Below, piece by piece: positions 48,393 through 59,478 of a stretch of 64,000 bases of DNA. Made by a program: the position numbers and the translations under genes. The DNA is from Kocuria rhizophila DC2201 (GTDB lineage: Bacteria > Actinomycetota > Actinomycetes > Actinomycetales > Micrococcaceae). A model generated the notes under the pieces. The model did no database searches. It was not told the DNA's origin and saw only the letters and a program-made list of their open reading frames with translations. The stretch covers positions 1,860,001 through 1,924,000 of the forward strand of contig NC_010617.1 of the NCBI RefSeq assembly GCF_000010285.1. The letters are read 5' to 3'. Position 1 is the first letter of the stretch, and each line of letters starts with the position of its first letter.

Positions 48393-49976
48393 ATGAGCCA
48401 CGACCTGTCCACCACAGCAGGCAAGATCGCCGACTTCCGGCAGCGCCGCGAGCAGGCCGCCGCGCCGGCAGGACAGGGCGCCGTGGAGAAGCAGCACTCC
48501 CGCGGCAAGAACACCGCGCGCGAGCGCATCGAGATGCTGCTGGACCCGGACTCCTTCGTGGAGTTCGACGCCCTGGCCGTGCACCACAGCACCATGTTCG
48601 GCATGGAGAAGAAGAAGCTGCCCGGTGACGGCGTGGTCAGCGGCTACGGCACCGTGGACGGGCGCCTGGTGGCCGTGTACTCCCAGGACTTCGGGGTCTT
48701 CGGCGGCTCCCTGTCCCAGGTCAACGGCGAGAAGATCGTCAAGGTGCAGAAGTTCGCGCTGCGCAACGGCTGCCCCGTGATCGGCATCAATGACGGCGGC
48801 GGCGCCCGCATCCAGGAGGGTGTGGCCTCCCTGGCGATGTTCGCCGACATCTTCCGCATGAACGTGCGCGCCTCCGGTGTGATCCCGCAGATCTCGCTGA
48901 TCATGGGCCCGTGCGCGGGCGGTGCGGCGTACTCTCCCGCCCTGACCGACTTCGTGGTGATGGTGGACAAGACCTCCCACATGTTCATCACCGGCCCGGA
49001 CGTGATCAAGACCGTCACGGGCGAGAGCGTGGACATGGAGACCCTGGGCGGTGCCCGCTCGCACAACGAGCGCACCGGCACGGCCGCGTACCTGGCCTCC
49101 GACGAGCAGGACGCCTTCGACTTCGTGCACGAGCTGCTGGAGTACCTGCCCGGCAACAACCTGCAGGACTCCCCCGTGCTGGACCACGACCAGGTGGACG
49201 AGGTCACGGACGAGGACCTCGCCCTGGACGAGCTGATCCCGGACTCCGCGAACCAGCCCTACGACATGCGCACCGTGATCGAGACGGTCGTGGACGACGG
49301 CCAGTTCATGCAGATCCAGGAGCTCTACGCCCCCAACGTGATGGTGGGCTACGCGCGGGTGGAGGGCCACACCGTGGGGATCGTGGCCAACCAGCCCATG
49401 CAGTTCGCCGGCACCCTGGACATCGCCGCGTCCGAGAAGGCCGCACGCTTCGTGCGCCACTGCGACGCCTTCAACATCCCGATCCTCACGTTCGTGGACG
49501 TCCCCGGGTTCCTGCCCGGCACGGACCAGGAGTTCAACGGCATCATCCGCCGCGGCGCCAAGCTGCTCTACGCGTACGCGGAGGCCACGGTCCCGCTGGT
49601 CACGCTCATCACCCGCAAGGCTTACGGCGGCGCGTACATCGTGATGGGCTCCAAGAAGCTCGGGGCGGACATCAACCTCGCGTGGCCCACCGCCCAGATC
49701 GGGGTCATGGGCTCCCAGGGCGCGGTGGAGATCCTCTACCGCCGGGACCTCAAGGCCGCCCAGGACAACGGCGAGGACGACGCCGCCCTGCGCGCCGAGC
49801 TGGCCCGCCAGTTCGAGGAGGACCTCCTCAACCCGTACCAGGCCGCCGAGCTCGGCTACGTGGACGCCGTGATCTGCCCCTCCGAGACCCGCGAGCAGAT
49901 CGTCAAGGCCCTGCGCGGACTGGCGGACAAGCGCGCCTCGCAGCCCGCCAAGAAGCACGGGAACATCCCGCTGTGA
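48393..49976 (+). CDS. accD: acyl-CoA carboxylase beta subunit (AccD/PccB)
   Basis: 527-aa carboxyltransferase subunit using biotin-CO2 to carboxylate acetyl- or propionyl-CoA. Seen: [19 protein letters not shown], the oxyanion turn pairs [13 protein letters not shown] and [16 protein letters not shown], and the second domain [11 protein letters not shown] with [14 protein letters not shown]. The motifs fit the actinobacterial AccD5/PccB type. The stop overlaps the accE GTG (GTGA at 49973-49976). Confidence 0.95.
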   Translation: MSHDLSTTAGKIADFRQRREQAAAPAGQGAVEKQHSRGKNTARERIEMLLDPDSFVEFDALAVHHSTMFGMEKKKLPGDGVVSGYGTVDGRLVAVYSQDFGVFGGSLSQVNGEKIVKVQKFALRNGCPVIGINDGGGARIQEGVASLAMFADIFRMNVRASGVIPQISLIMGPCAGGAAYSPALTDFVVMVDKTSHMFITGPDVIKTVTGESVDMETLGGARSHNERTGTAAYLASDEQDAFDFVHELLEYLPGNNLQDSPVLDHDQVDEVTDEDLALDELIPDSANQPYDMRTVIETVVDDGQFMQIQELYAPNVMVGYARVEGHTVGIVANQPMQFAGTLDIAASEKAARFVRHCDAFNIPILTFVDVPGFLPGTDQEFNGIIRRGAKLLYAYAEATVPLVTLITRKAYGGAYIVMGSKKLGADINLAWPTAQIGVMGSQGAVEILYRRDLKAAQDNGEDDAALRAELARQFEEDLLNPYQAAELGYVDAVICPSETREQIVKALRGLADKRASQPAKKHGNIPL

Positions 49977-50323
49977 CGCCCACGCAGGCCGCGGGCTCGC
50001 CCCGGGACGACGCCCGCTCAACGCCGCACGGTGCGCCGACCGCGAATCACGGCGCGTCGGTCAGCGACCCCCGCACGGCGGCGGTCGCCGCCCTGCCGGA
50101 GACCGCGGCCGCCCAGGAACCCCTGTTCACGGTGACCCGCGGCAACCCGGGGCCGGAGGAGCTGGCCGCGCTCACCGCGGTGCTCACCGCCCTGCCCGCG
50201 CCCCAGGAGGAACGCCCGGCACGTCCCACTCGGGCACCCCGCCCGCAGTCGCGCCGGCTCCGGCTCGGCCTGCGCCTGCGCCCCGGGCGCGGGGCATGGC
50301 GGTGGACGCAGCCGGAGCGCTAA
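49973..50323 (+). CDS. accE: acyl-CoA carboxylase epsilon subunit
   Basis: 116 aa; the core [23 protein letters not shown] (about 50-72) is the epsilon-subunit signature. Such small subunits stabilise the alpha-beta complex in actinobacteria. The first 45 residues are low-complexity and the C-terminal tail is Arg-rich. GTG start overlapping accD. Confidence 0.88.
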   Translation: MTPTQAAGSPRDDARSTPHGAPTANHGASVSDPRTAAVAALPETAAAQEPLFTVTRGNPGPEELAALTAVLTALPAPQEERPARPTRAPRPQSRRLRLGLRLRPGRGAWRWTQPER

Positions 50324-50375
50324 TCCGCGGCGGGTCCGTGACGCCCGCTGGTAGGAGGCTTCGGCCACCCGAGGG

Positions 50376-50381
50376 GATAAT
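50376..50381 (+). promoter_or_regulatory. -10 box of leaderless MauE-thioredoxin gene
   Basis: GATAAT, 6 nt before the GTG at 50388. Confidence 0.5.
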
Positions 50382-50387
50382 GTTCCG

Positions 50388-51515
50388 GTGCCTGCCATCG
50401 CCACCTCCGCCCTCGTCAGCCTCGCCGCCGTCCTGCTCCTGAGCGGTGCCGCGAAACTCCTGGCCCCGAGCACCGGGCGGACCATCCTCGACACGGCACC
50501 CCTGCCCGGTGCGCTGCGCGCCCCCTGGGTCCAGCGCGCGCTGCCGTGGTGCGAGGTGCTGCTCGCCGCCGCGCTGTGCGTGAGCGCCGGGCCGCTGCTG
50601 ACCGTGGCCGCGGGCCTCACCACCGTACTGTTCGCCGCCTTCACCGTGGTGGTGCACCGCGGCACCAGGGCCCCGGACCCGGCCTCGTGCGGGTGCTTCG
50701 GTGAGCTCTCCCGCGCGGCGGTCTCACGTCGCACGGTGGTGCGCAACGTGGCGTTCACCCTCACAGCCGCACTCGCCCTGGTGCTCACCCTCACCAGGTT
50801 CCACGGCCCGGCGCTCGAACTCCCGTGGTGGGGTGCGGTGGCCGTAGGCATCCCCCTGGTCCTTGTGCTGCTGACCCTGTGGAGCGAGGGCTCCCGGCGT
50901 GCCCCCGACGCGGCGCACGACGTCGCGGACGTCCCCCCGCTGCCCCCGCAGCTGCGAGCGCACGACGACGCCGCGGCGTCGTCCGACGCGCGGCAGGCCG
51001 ATGGACCCGCCGACGGACCCGGGGACCGGCCCGGCGCGGAACCCGACGAGCGTGCGGCAGGTGCGCCGGGCGGCGTCGAGTCCGGGACGGAGGACGCCAC
51101 GGAGGACTACGAACGGCTCCCCATCCCCTACGCCACGCTGACGGACGCCGACGGGCGCACCGTGACCCTGCGCGACCTCGCCGCCTCCCGGGCACGGGCG
51201 CTGTTCGGGGTGAGCTCCACGTGCGGGTGGTGCGCCCCCGTGGTCGAGCGGCTCGCGGCGGCGGGCGGTGCGATCGGCCCGGTGGCGGTGCACACCGTCG
51301 TGACCGGTGAGGACGAGCGCGCGCCGCTGTCCGGGAACCTCCCCGCGGGCGCGCTCGTGGACCGGCACGCGGAGATGGGCACGGTGTTCCAGCACCCGGG
51401 GCCCCCGTGGGCCGTGGTGCTGGGTGCGGACGGGCTGCTCGCCGGCGGACCGGTGAGCGGCAGCGGCGCGGTGCTGGAGCTGCTGGACGAGCTCGAGGAG
51501 CGCTTCGCCGGGTGA
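50388..51515 (+). CDS. MauE-like membrane protein fused to a thioredoxin-fold domain
   Basis: 375 aa. Four membrane helices (about 5-22, 52-70, 74-92, 118-138, plus one at 148-165) with ASCGCFGEL (Cys101, Cys103) as in MauE/DoxX-like proteins. Residues 170-245 are an Asp/Ala/Gly/Pro linker whose DNA carries GACGACGCCGCGGCGTCGTC at 50964, a head-to-head repeat copy. The C-terminal domain has VSSTCGWCAPVVERL (Cys279, Cys282), a redox CxxC. This resembles separate MauE and MauD proteins joined in one chain, suggesting transfer of reducing power across the membrane. Start set by the leaderless -10. Confidence 0.82.
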   Translation: MPAIATSALVSLAAVLLLSGAAKLLAPSTGRTILDTAPLPGALRAPWVQRALPWCEVLLAAALCVSAGPLLTVAAGLTTVLFAAFTVVVHRGTRAPDPASCGCFGELSRAAVSRRTVVRNVAFTLTAALALVLTLTRFHGPALELPWWGAVAVGIPLVLVLLTLWSEGSRRAPDAAHDVADVPPLPPQLRAHDDAAASSDARQADGPADGPGDRPGAEPDERAAGAPGGVESGTEDATEDYERLPIPYATLTDADGRTVTLRDLAASRARALFGVSSTCGWCAPVVERLAAAGGAIGPVAVHTVVTGEDERAPLSGNLPAGALVDRHAEMGTVFQHPGPPWAVVLGADGLLAGGPVSGSGAVLELLDELEERFAG

Positions 51516-51632
51516 TCCCGCCGAGCGGCGGGCGAGGACGCAGCCGCTCGGGGCACGGGAGGTTCGACGCGGCGCGGGCACGACGCCCCGCAATGCCCGC
51601 GCGCGGCCGCGATGTGACTAGGGTTACATCAC

Positions 51633-53369
51633 GTGACCACATCTGAGAACGCACCCCGGACCCCGGAACCCCTCGCACCCCTGGGTTCCGCGCAGCGCAC
51701 CGCCACCGCCGCGGACCGCCTCGCCGAGACCTACTTCCACGAGAGCCTTGCCCTGAACCCGAGCGAGGCCACGTTCCTGGGCTTCCCCGGGCACGAGACC
51801 GAGTACCCCGACTTCGGCCCCGCCGGCCGCGCGGCCCGGGCCGAGCTCGTCCGCAGCACGCTCGCGCGCCTCGACGAGGTCAGCCCGGAGGACGATGTGG
51901 ACCGCGTGACGCTGCACGCCATGCGCAACGAGCTCGAACTGGAGCGCGACCGCCATGAGGCCGACCTGGACGTCTCCGCGGTCAACAACATCGAGTCCCC
52001 CGTGCAGGGCATCCGCCAGGTGCTCGACGCCATGCCCCGGGAGACCGAGCAGGACTGGGCGCACATCGCCGGGCGCATGGCCAACATCCCCGCCGCCCTG
52101 GAGCAGTACCGCGCGGGACTGGACGAGGCCGTGTCCCTGGACCGCCCGCCGTCGGCCCCGCAGATCGTGGAGGCGTCCCAGCAGGCCGAGCAGTACGCGT
52201 CCGACGACGGCTTCTTCGCCTCCCTCGTGGCGGATCCCGCCGCCCCGGAGTCCCTGCGGGACGAGCTGCGCACCGCGTCCGACGCCGCCCGAGCCGCCTA
52301 CCGGGACATCGCCCGGATCCTGCGCGAGGACTTCGCCCCGGTGGCCCGGGAGTCGGACGCGTGCGGGATCGAGGACTACCGGCTGCACCTCGCGTCCTTC
52401 CTGGGTGCGCGCCGCGACCCCCGCGAGGTCTACGACTGGGCCGTGCAGAAGCTGCTGGAGCTGGACGCCGAGCAGCGTGACGTGGCCGACCGGATCCTGC
52501 CCGGAGCCACCGTGCAGGAGGCCATGGCCGCCCTGAACGCGGATCCGCAACGGCAGCTGCACTCCCCCGAGGAGCTGCAGGCGTGGATGCAGAAGCTCTC
52601 GGACACCGCGCTGGCCGAAATGGCCGGGACGCACTTCGAGATCACCGAGCCCATGAGCACGCTGGAGTGCTGCATCGCCCCCACGCACGACGGGATCATC
52701 TACTACACCCCGCCGAGCGCGGACTTCTCCCGACCCGGACGCATGTGGTGGTCCGTGCCGGAGGGGGTCTCCCAGCACAACACGTGGGAGGAGACCACCA
52801 CCGTCTACCACGAGGGCATCCCGGGCCACCACCTGCAGTGCGCCACCGCCCTGGCCAACGCGGGCGAGCTCAACGAGTGGCGCCGCATGGGCATCTGGGT
52901 CTCCGGCCACGGTGAGGGTTGGGCGCTGTACGCCGAGCGGCTCATGGACGAGCTCGGTTTCCTGGGGGACCCCGGGGACCGCATGGGCATGCTCGACTCC
53001 CAGCGGCTGCGCACCGTGCGCGTGATCTTCGACGTGGGCTTCCACTGCGGCTTCGAGATCCCCGAGGCGCTCGGGGAGATGCTCGGCGGCGCCCGCGCCG
53101 GAGAGGTCTGGACCCCCGAGGACGGCTGGAAGTTCCTGCGCCACAACGTGGCCATGGCCGAGGGCACGCTGCGCTTCGAGTGGCTGCGCTACATGGGCTG
53201 GCCCGGGCAGGCGCCCTCCTACCGGATCGGGCTGCAGATGTGGCTCGACGCCCGCGAGCAGGCGATGGCGCGCGAGGGCCAGGACTTCGACCTCAAGCGC
53301 TTCCACAGCCGCGCGCTGCGGCTGGGCTCCGTGGGCTTGGACACACTGACCTACGCCCTCGCGCTGTGA
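51633..53369 (+). CDS. DUF885 family protein (putative metallopeptidase)
   Basis: 578 aa, no signal peptide. The family motif YHEGIPGHHLQ is present (His393, Glu394, His399), resembling HExxH-type zinc sites, with a later Glu in GHGEGWALYAERLMDE. Substrate not known. GTG start: TAGGGT (51619-51624) lies 8 nt upstream, so the mRNA is nearly leaderless. Followed by a strong terminator. Confidence 0.85.
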   Translation: MTTSENAPRTPEPLAPLGSAQRTATAADRLAETYFHESLALNPSEATFLGFPGHETEYPDFGPAGRAARAELVRSTLARLDEVSPEDDVDRVTLHAMRNELELERDRHEADLDVSAVNNIESPVQGIRQVLDAMPRETEQDWAHIAGRMANIPAALEQYRAGLDEAVSLDRPPSAPQIVEASQQAEQYASDDGFFASLVADPAAPESLRDELRTASDAARAAYRDIARILREDFAPVARESDACGIEDYRLHLASFLGARRDPREVYDWAVQKLLELDAEQRDVADRILPGATVQEAMAALNADPQRQLHSPEELQAWMQKLSDTALAEMAGTHFEITEPMSTLECCIAPTHDGIIYYTPPSADFSRPGRMWWSVPEGVSQHNTWEETTTVYHEGIPGHHLQCATALANAGELNEWRRMGIWVSGHGEGWALYAERLMDELGFLGDPGDRMGMLDSQRLRTVRVIFDVGFHCGFEIPEALGEMLGGARAGEVWTPEDGWKFLRHNVAMAEGTLRFEWLRYMGWPGQAPSYRIGLQMWLDAREQAMAREGQDFDLKRFHSRALRLGSVGLDTLTYALAL

Positions 53370-53371
53370 GG

Positions 53372-53406
53372 CCCTGTGTTCCCGGGGATTCTCCGGGAAC
53401 ACAGGG
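53372..53406 (+). terminator. rho-independent terminator after DUF885 gene
   Basis: 14-bp perfect stem (53372-53385 with 53393-53406), 7-nt loop, then TTTATTC, starting 3 bp after the stop. Confidence 0.9.
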
Positions 53407-53470
53407 TTTATTCCCTGGTCGTTGCGTAATATTTCGTCATGGGCCGGGTGCAGTTTATGATTCGCGGCCC

Positions 53471-53476
53471 TATTGT
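53471..53476 (+). promoter_or_regulatory. -10 box of leaderless symporter gene
   Basis: TATTGT, 7 nt before the ATG at 53484; the frame's earlier ATG at 53439 lies upstream of it. Confidence 0.5.
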
Positions 53477-53483
53477 TTCGGGT

Positions 53484-54917
53484 ATGAATTCCGCAGAAAG
53501 TACCCGCCGTCTCCCGCGCTGGATGACGTCCTTCGGGTGGCAGATCCTCATTGCCCTCGTGCTGGGTGTCCTCCTCGGGTCCGTGGCGGCAGCCATGGGC
53601 GGGGACGCCGAGGAGAGCCCCAACTGGCTCATGACCACCCTGGACACCATCGGTTCCAGCTACGTCACGATCCTCAAGGCCGCCGTGGTGCCGCTGGTCG
53701 TGACCGCCGTCATCTCCTCGATTGCCAACCTGCGTGACGTCTCCAACGCGGCCCGCCTCGCGTGGAAGACCCTCATGTGGTTCGCCATCACATCCCTGAT
53801 CGCCGTGGTGATCGGCATGGTGCTCGGCGTCCTCGCCCAGCCCGGCGTGGGCACGGGCCAGGCGCAGCCCGGTGCGTACTCCGGCACCGAGGGCTCCTGG
53901 CTCGCGTTCCTCAAGGGCCTGATCCCCGTGAACGTCCTGGGCCTGGAGACCACCTCCAAGGTCCTGGACCCGGAGACCGTGAAGACCTCCGTGAACTTCA
54001 ACATCCTGCAGATCCTGGTGGTCTCCCTGGTGGTCGGCATCGCCGCACTGAAGACCGGCAAGGCCGCCGCCCCGTTCCTCACCTTCATGCAGTCCGGCCT
54101 CGCCATCATGCAGAAGGTCGTGTGGTGGATCATCCGCCTCGCCCCCCTCGGCACCCTCGGCCTGATCGGCACCGCCGTGTTCGAGTACGGCTGGACCTCC
54201 ATGGGCTCACTCGTGAAGTTCGTGCTGACCATCTACGTGGGCCTGCTGCTCGTGGCGTTCGTGGTCTACCCGGTGCTCGTGAAGCTCAACGGCCTGTCGG
54301 TAAAGCAGTTCTTCACCGGCGTGTGGCCGGCCATGCAGATGGGCTTCGTCTCCCGCTCCTCGCTGGGCACCATGCCTGTGACCCAGCACGTCAGCGAGCG
54401 CAACCTGGGCGTGCCCACGCACTACGCGTCCTTCGCCATCCCGCTTGGCGCCACCACCAAGATGGACGGTTGCGCGGCCGTGTACCCCGCCGTCGCGGCC
54501 ATCTTCGTGGCACAGTTCTACGGGGTTGACCTCACGCCCATGCACTTCGTGCTGATCGCCCTGGTCTCCGTGCTCGGCTCCGCAGCGACGGCCGGGACCA
54601 CAGGCGCCACCGTAATGCTGACACTGACGCTGTCCACCCTGGGCCTGCCCCTGGACGGTGTGGGCCTGCTGCTCGCCGTGGACCCGATCATCGACATGGG
54701 CCGCACTGCCCTCAACGTGACCGGCCAGGCGCTCGTGGCGGCCATCGTCTCCAAGCGCGAGGGCATCCTGGACATGGACCTCTACAACGCCCCGCGCCAC
54801 GGCGACTTCGGCAACGACGACGCCGCGTCCTCGGATCCCGAGCTCGCCACCGCCTCCTCGTCGGGAGCCTCGGCCCACGCCCCCACGGGTACGTCCGACG
54901 GCCAGCGCACCGAGTAG
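53484..54917 (+). CDS. dicarboxylate/amino acid:cation symporter (DAACS family)
   Basis: 477-aa membrane carrier with eight helices and two re-entrant loops. Seen: SRSSLGTMPVTQ (first hairpin Ser-rich motif), PLGATTKMDGCAAVYP (NMDG-like motif, here KMDG), and the second hairpin AGTTGATVML, then DMGRTALNVTG. Substrate is glutamate, aspartate or C4-dicarboxylate; not decidable. The cytoplasmic C-terminal tail (about 440-477) is Ser/Ala-rich and encoded by a repeat copy (GACGACGCCGC at 54817). ATG set by the leaderless -10. Confidence 0.9.
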   Translation: MNSAESTRRLPRWMTSFGWQILIALVLGVLLGSVAAAMGGDAEESPNWLMTTLDTIGSSYVTILKAAVVPLVVTAVISSIANLRDVSNAARLAWKTLMWFAITSLIAVVIGMVLGVLAQPGVGTGQAQPGAYSGTEGSWLAFLKGLIPVNVLGLETTSKVLDPETVKTSVNFNILQILVVSLVVGIAALKTGKAAAPFLTFMQSGLAIMQKVVWWIIRLAPLGTLGLIGTAVFEYGWTSMGSLVKFVLTIYVGLLLVAFVVYPVLVKLNGLSVKQFFTGVWPAMQMGFVSRSSLGTMPVTQHVSERNLGVPTHYASFAIPLGATTKMDGCAAVYPAVAAIFVAQFYGVDLTPMHFVLIALVSVLGSAATAGTTGATVMLTLTLSTLGLPLDGVGLLLAVDPIIDMGRTALNVTGQALVAAIVSKREGILDMDLYNAPRHGDFGNDDAASSDPELATASSSGASAHAPTGTSDGQRTE

Positions 54918-54942
54918 GTTCCCCAACCCGCGACTGTCGGTA

Positions 54943-54985
54943 CGACGACGGTGCGTCAGGGCGGTCCGGGTTCTCCCGGGCCGCC
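54943..54985 (+). terminator. repeat plus terminator after the symporter
   Basis: ACGACGACGGTGCGTC (54943-54958) precedes an 11-bp stem with one wobble pair (54960-54970 with 54975-54985) ending in CTT. This is the same arrangement as the 44-bp hairpin repeats at 17773 and 18821: an ACGACGACGG head next to a hairpin. Confidence 0.5.
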
Positions 54986-55078
54986 CTTCCGCGTCCCACA
55001 AAGGGGGGCGTGTACGCGGGCACCGATGATCGTTAGGATGTGGTGCACATCACTTCCGCAGACAGGACGGTCGGTTTC

Positions 55079-56602
<1,524 letters not shown>

Positions 56603-56629
56603 ACCGTGACCGGAAGGCGAGGAACCGTC

Positions 56630-57100
56630 ATGAGCACCCCTTCATCACCGGCGGACCCGTCCCCGGCGGACATCGCGGATCCCGAACACCCCGTGGTGCT
56701 CGAGGCGACCGCTGCGGTACCCGGTGAGACCGCCTCACGGGTCGGTTTCACCCGGCCCGCGGTGGCCCTGTTGCAGGAACTGTGGGAGCACCATGGACCC
56801 CTCATGTTCCACCAGTCCGGGGGATGCTGTGACGGTTCCTCGCCCATGTGCTTCCCCGCCGGTGAGTTCCGCACGGGCGCGGCCGATGTCCTGCTGGGCA
56901 CTGCCCGGTTGCCGTCCCCGACCGGCGAGGATCTCGGGGGCCTGGAGTTCTGGATCTCCGCCGAGCAGTTCGAGTACTGGCGGCACACGCGGTTAGTAAT
57001 CGACGCCGTTCCCGGCCGCGGTGGGGGCTTCTCCCTCGAGGCCCCCACGGGCCGGCGCTTCCTCACCCGCAGCGAACTGTGTGGGATCGAGGTGTACTGA
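56630..57100 (+). CDS. DUF779 family protein
   Basis: 156 aa. The family core is seen from about 45: LLQELWEHHGPLMFHQSGGCCDGSSPMCF, with the paired Cys and a third Cys that could bind metal. It sits 27 bp after the aldehyde dehydrogenase, with AGGA 7 nt before the ATG. Function unknown. Sequence like the end of an IS begins within about 10 bp of its stop. Confidence 0.85.
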   Translation: MSTPSSPADPSPADIADPEHPVVLEATAAVPGETASRVGFTRPAVALLQELWEHHGPLMFHQSGGCCDGSSPMCFPAGEFRTGAADVLLGTARLPSPTGEDLGGLEFWISAEQFEYWRHTRLVIDAVPGRGGGFSLEAPTGRRFLTRSELCGIEVY

Positions 57101-57103
57101 TCG

Positions 57104-57918
57104 GAGACGTTGGTCAATCGTGAGAAGGGTGGCTGGTTCCCGCAGGCTGTGTGGGGGGCGGTGGTAGTTGTAGTAGTGCACTCAGCCCTCGAGTTTCCCG
57201 CGGCGCTCGGCCTCGCTCGTGTAGCAGCGGGCGTAGCCTCAGCCGTCGGCCAGGGTGAGGTGAAACCGCTCGATCTTCCCGTTGGTCTGCGGCCGATACG
57301 GCCTCGTGCGCTTGTGCCGGATGCCGAGGTCGATGCAGGTGTCTCGCCATAAGTGTGAGCGGTAGGCGCCGCCGTTGTCGGACAGCACCTCTCGACGGTG
57401 ACACCACGCTGGTTGAACCACTCGACGGCCCGGACGAGGACGGCAGTGGCGGTGAGGGCAATGTCGTCGTGGATCTCGGCGTGGGCGACGCGGAAGTGGT
57501 CGTCGATGACGGTGTGGACATAGGCCACGCCCATCAACGGGTCCCGCCACTTGTTGCGCGGCTTGTCTGGGGTGACGGCCCGGTCGCGGTCACCTTGTTG
57601 GCAACCGACGTAGCGCCAGCCCCCGCCGTCGGGGATGTTGCCGAGCTTCTTCACATCGACGTGGAGCATTGAACAGGGACGGCCGTGCTCGTAGCGCCGC
57701 ACTGGCTCCCCGGTCGCGCGGTCCGCGTGGGAGAGCCGATACAGGTGCGCGTCGACCAGGATCCGGTGGTCTGTCGACGGGGCGGTCCCCAGCCGGTAGA
57801 CCAACTGCGCAGGTCCCTCGCGCAGACGCCGCCGTAGCTGGATGCAGCGCTTCGTCGTGGTCTGTCCGGCCTTGCTCGGCGAGTGGCGCGGTGTGAGAGC
57901 GGCGTTGCCATGGGACAC
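57104..57918 (-). pseudogene. IS481-family transposase, degenerate
   Basis: Remnant of a DDE transposase. Readable pieces: SHGNAALTPR at the start, REGPAQLVYRLGTAPST, HVDVKKLGNIPDGGGWRYVG, VAYVHTVIDDHFRVAHAEIH, VLSDNGGAYRSHLWRDTC, RPYRPQTNGKIERFHLTLADG and YYNYHRP. Lesions: the N-terminal HTH part is deleted, one base is lost after GVTVER, two expected Trp codons are TGA, and a C-run near 57155 shifts the frame. The GTG at 57918 was probably the start. Not functional. Confidence 0.85.
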
Positions 57919-57939
57919 GTAAGGCATTTCAAATACGAA

Positions 57940-57969
57940 GTGGCCGGCGACCGTACGGTCGTCGGCCAC
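57940..57969. repeat. 30-bp near-perfect palindrome
   Basis: GTGGCCG at 57940 mirrors CGGCCAC ending at 57969, around the self-complementary core GACCGTACGGTC; only the base pairs next to the core are unmatched. It lies about 20 bp upstream of the IS481 remnant. Confidence 0.7.
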
Positions 57970-58065
57970 TTGGTCGGTGCTGTCACGCGAATGGTCCAGC
58001 CTCGGAGGTATGCACCCACGCGTCATCTCGGCAGACTGGGGGCATTCAATGGCTGGGCGACAGGC

Positions 58066-58509
58066 TCACCAGGTGGGAAGTTCGCCGTGACCTGGGGTGA
58101 CGCGTCGCTCCTCCTGACCGATGGGACGGTCGTTGATGCTGGCCTCGCGATGGGTCATGTAGCCCTGTGCGTCGAAACGCCACAGCTCATTGCCGTAGGA
58201 GCGCCACCACTGGCCGTCATGGTCGTGCCACTCGTACTGGAACCGCACGGCGATCTGATCCTCGGTGAACGCCCACAGGTTCTTGCGGAGTTGATAGTCG
58301 AGTTCCCGATCCCACTTGGCGGTGAGGAAGGCAATCACCTGGTCCCGACCGGTGATCGTCTGGTCACGGTTTCGCCACGCGGTATCGACGCTGTAGGCCT
58401 GGGCGACCGTCTCGGGGTCTCGAGTATTCCAGGCGTCTTCGGCGGCCTGTACCTTGCGGGCGGCGGTTTTGGCGGTGAACGGTGGGATGGGGTTACGGGT
58501 TCGGGTCAT
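58066..58509 (-). CDS. DUF1348 / NTF2-like protein
   Basis: 147-aa cone-shaped NTF2-like fold: AARKVQAAEDAWNTRDPETVAQAY (first helices), TAWRNRDQTITGRDQVIAFLTAKW, then strands IAVRFQYEWHDHDGQWWRSYGNE and WRFDAQGYMTHREASIND. An AAGGAG Shine-Dalgarno 8 nt before the ATG sets the start; the frame is open upstream because it fuses by chance with the IS3 remnant. Function unknown; carried between IS remnants, so probably acquired. Confidence 0.85.
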   Translation of the reverse strand: MTRTRNPIPPFTAKTAARKVQAAEDAWNTRDPETVAQAYSVDTAWRNRDQTITGRDQVIAFLTAKWDRELDYQLRKNLWAFTEDQIAVRFQYEWHDHDGQWWRSYGNELWRFDAQGYMTHREASINDRPIGQEERRVTPGHGELPTW

Positions 58510-58559
58510 GTGATGGCTCCTTGACCTGGGATCGGATGTGTCAGTGATTTGCGGGCGTT

Positions 58560-59172
58560 GGCCACGGGCGGCGTGCAGCAGGCACCCGGCGACGTCGCCT
58601 CGGCGGGCGAGTGCGTTGCGGACCGCGTGGACGGCAAGTTTCGCGGTCATCCAGTTCGAGATGGAGTGTCCGACGACGCGGTTGGAGAACACATCTTTGA
58701 TCGCGCAACAGTAGAGCGCGCCCTCCCTCGTCCAATGCTCCGTGATATCTCTCCGCCAGAGCCGGTCCGGCTCGTCGGCGCGGAAGACCCGCTGGTGGTG
58801 GTCTTCGAACACCGGCGGGCCCGGTGTCTTCCCCTTCCCGCGCCGGCGAACTCGGCAACGAGCGGGTATGTCAGTGTGGACAGCCGCCGAGGCGCAGATT
58901 CGCTTGCGACCAATACGCCGCAGCCCTGCTGAGCACCTCGTTGCCCTGCTCCAGGAGGCGGATCCGCTTCTTCAGCTCCCGAGCATCCCCGCGCCCGACA
59001 CAGTCTGACCAGGCCGATTTCCTTCATCACAGTCGACCTGACGGAGCCAGTTCTGCATGGGTCGCTTCGCTGGTACCGAAGTCGGTAGCAATCTATTTGA
59101 TGGTGACGCCGCTCTCACGATGGCAAGCGACCGCGATAACGCCCTCCCGGAACTCTCTGGGATAAGGACCGG
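58560..59172 (-). pseudogene. IS3-family transposase (orfA/orfB) remnant
   Basis: OrfA pieces: REFREGVIAVACHRESG, IATDFGTSEAT, then ELKKRIRLLEQGNEVLSRAA, broken by stops and shifts. OrfB piece: FEDHHQRVFRADEPDRLWRR, ITEHWTREGALYCCAIKDVF, SNRVVGHSISNWMTAKLAVH, GDVAGCLLH. The orfB N-terminal part and everything after GCLLH, including the last catalytic Glu, are missing. It ends where the DUF1348 upstream region begins. Confidence 0.8.
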
Positions 59173-59262
59173 GGATGATGACATCCTCCCCCGCCAGCGC
59201 CTCTCAACGCTAACGGTCAGTTACCACCTACTCGTTCCCCACGTCCGGTCTCGACCACCAAG

Positions 59263-59415
59263 ATGACCTACGACGCCCAGACTCGGCTATACGTCACCAA
59301 GCGCCGAGCGGAAGGAAGGAACGACCGAGAGATCCGCCGCTGCATCAAGCACTACCTAGCCCGTCACGTCTATCGAAACCTCAACGCTACAACCCCGAGC
59401 GTGAATGGCTCTTGA
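59263..59415 (+). pseudogene. C-terminal fragment of an IS110-like transposase
   Basis: 50 codons: YVTKRRAEGRNDREIRRCIK then HYLARHVYRNL before the stop, resembling the C-terminal end of IS110-family transposases (the RAEGK...LKR pattern). Everything upstream is missing. Less GC-rich than the genome average here. Assignment moderate. Confidence 0.5.
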
Positions 59416-59478
59416 CCGACATAGAAGACTCTGGACACCCCTCGGCAGACGTCACCATCGGACATCAGCGTGGGGTTT

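Noticed and set aside
48321-50021. 566-codon minus-strand frame opposite accD
   Set aside because: Antisense shadow; His/Gly/Val-rich, no motifs.
57110-57352. Small plus-strand gene after DUF779
   Set aside because: It is antisense to the IS481 transposase remnant.
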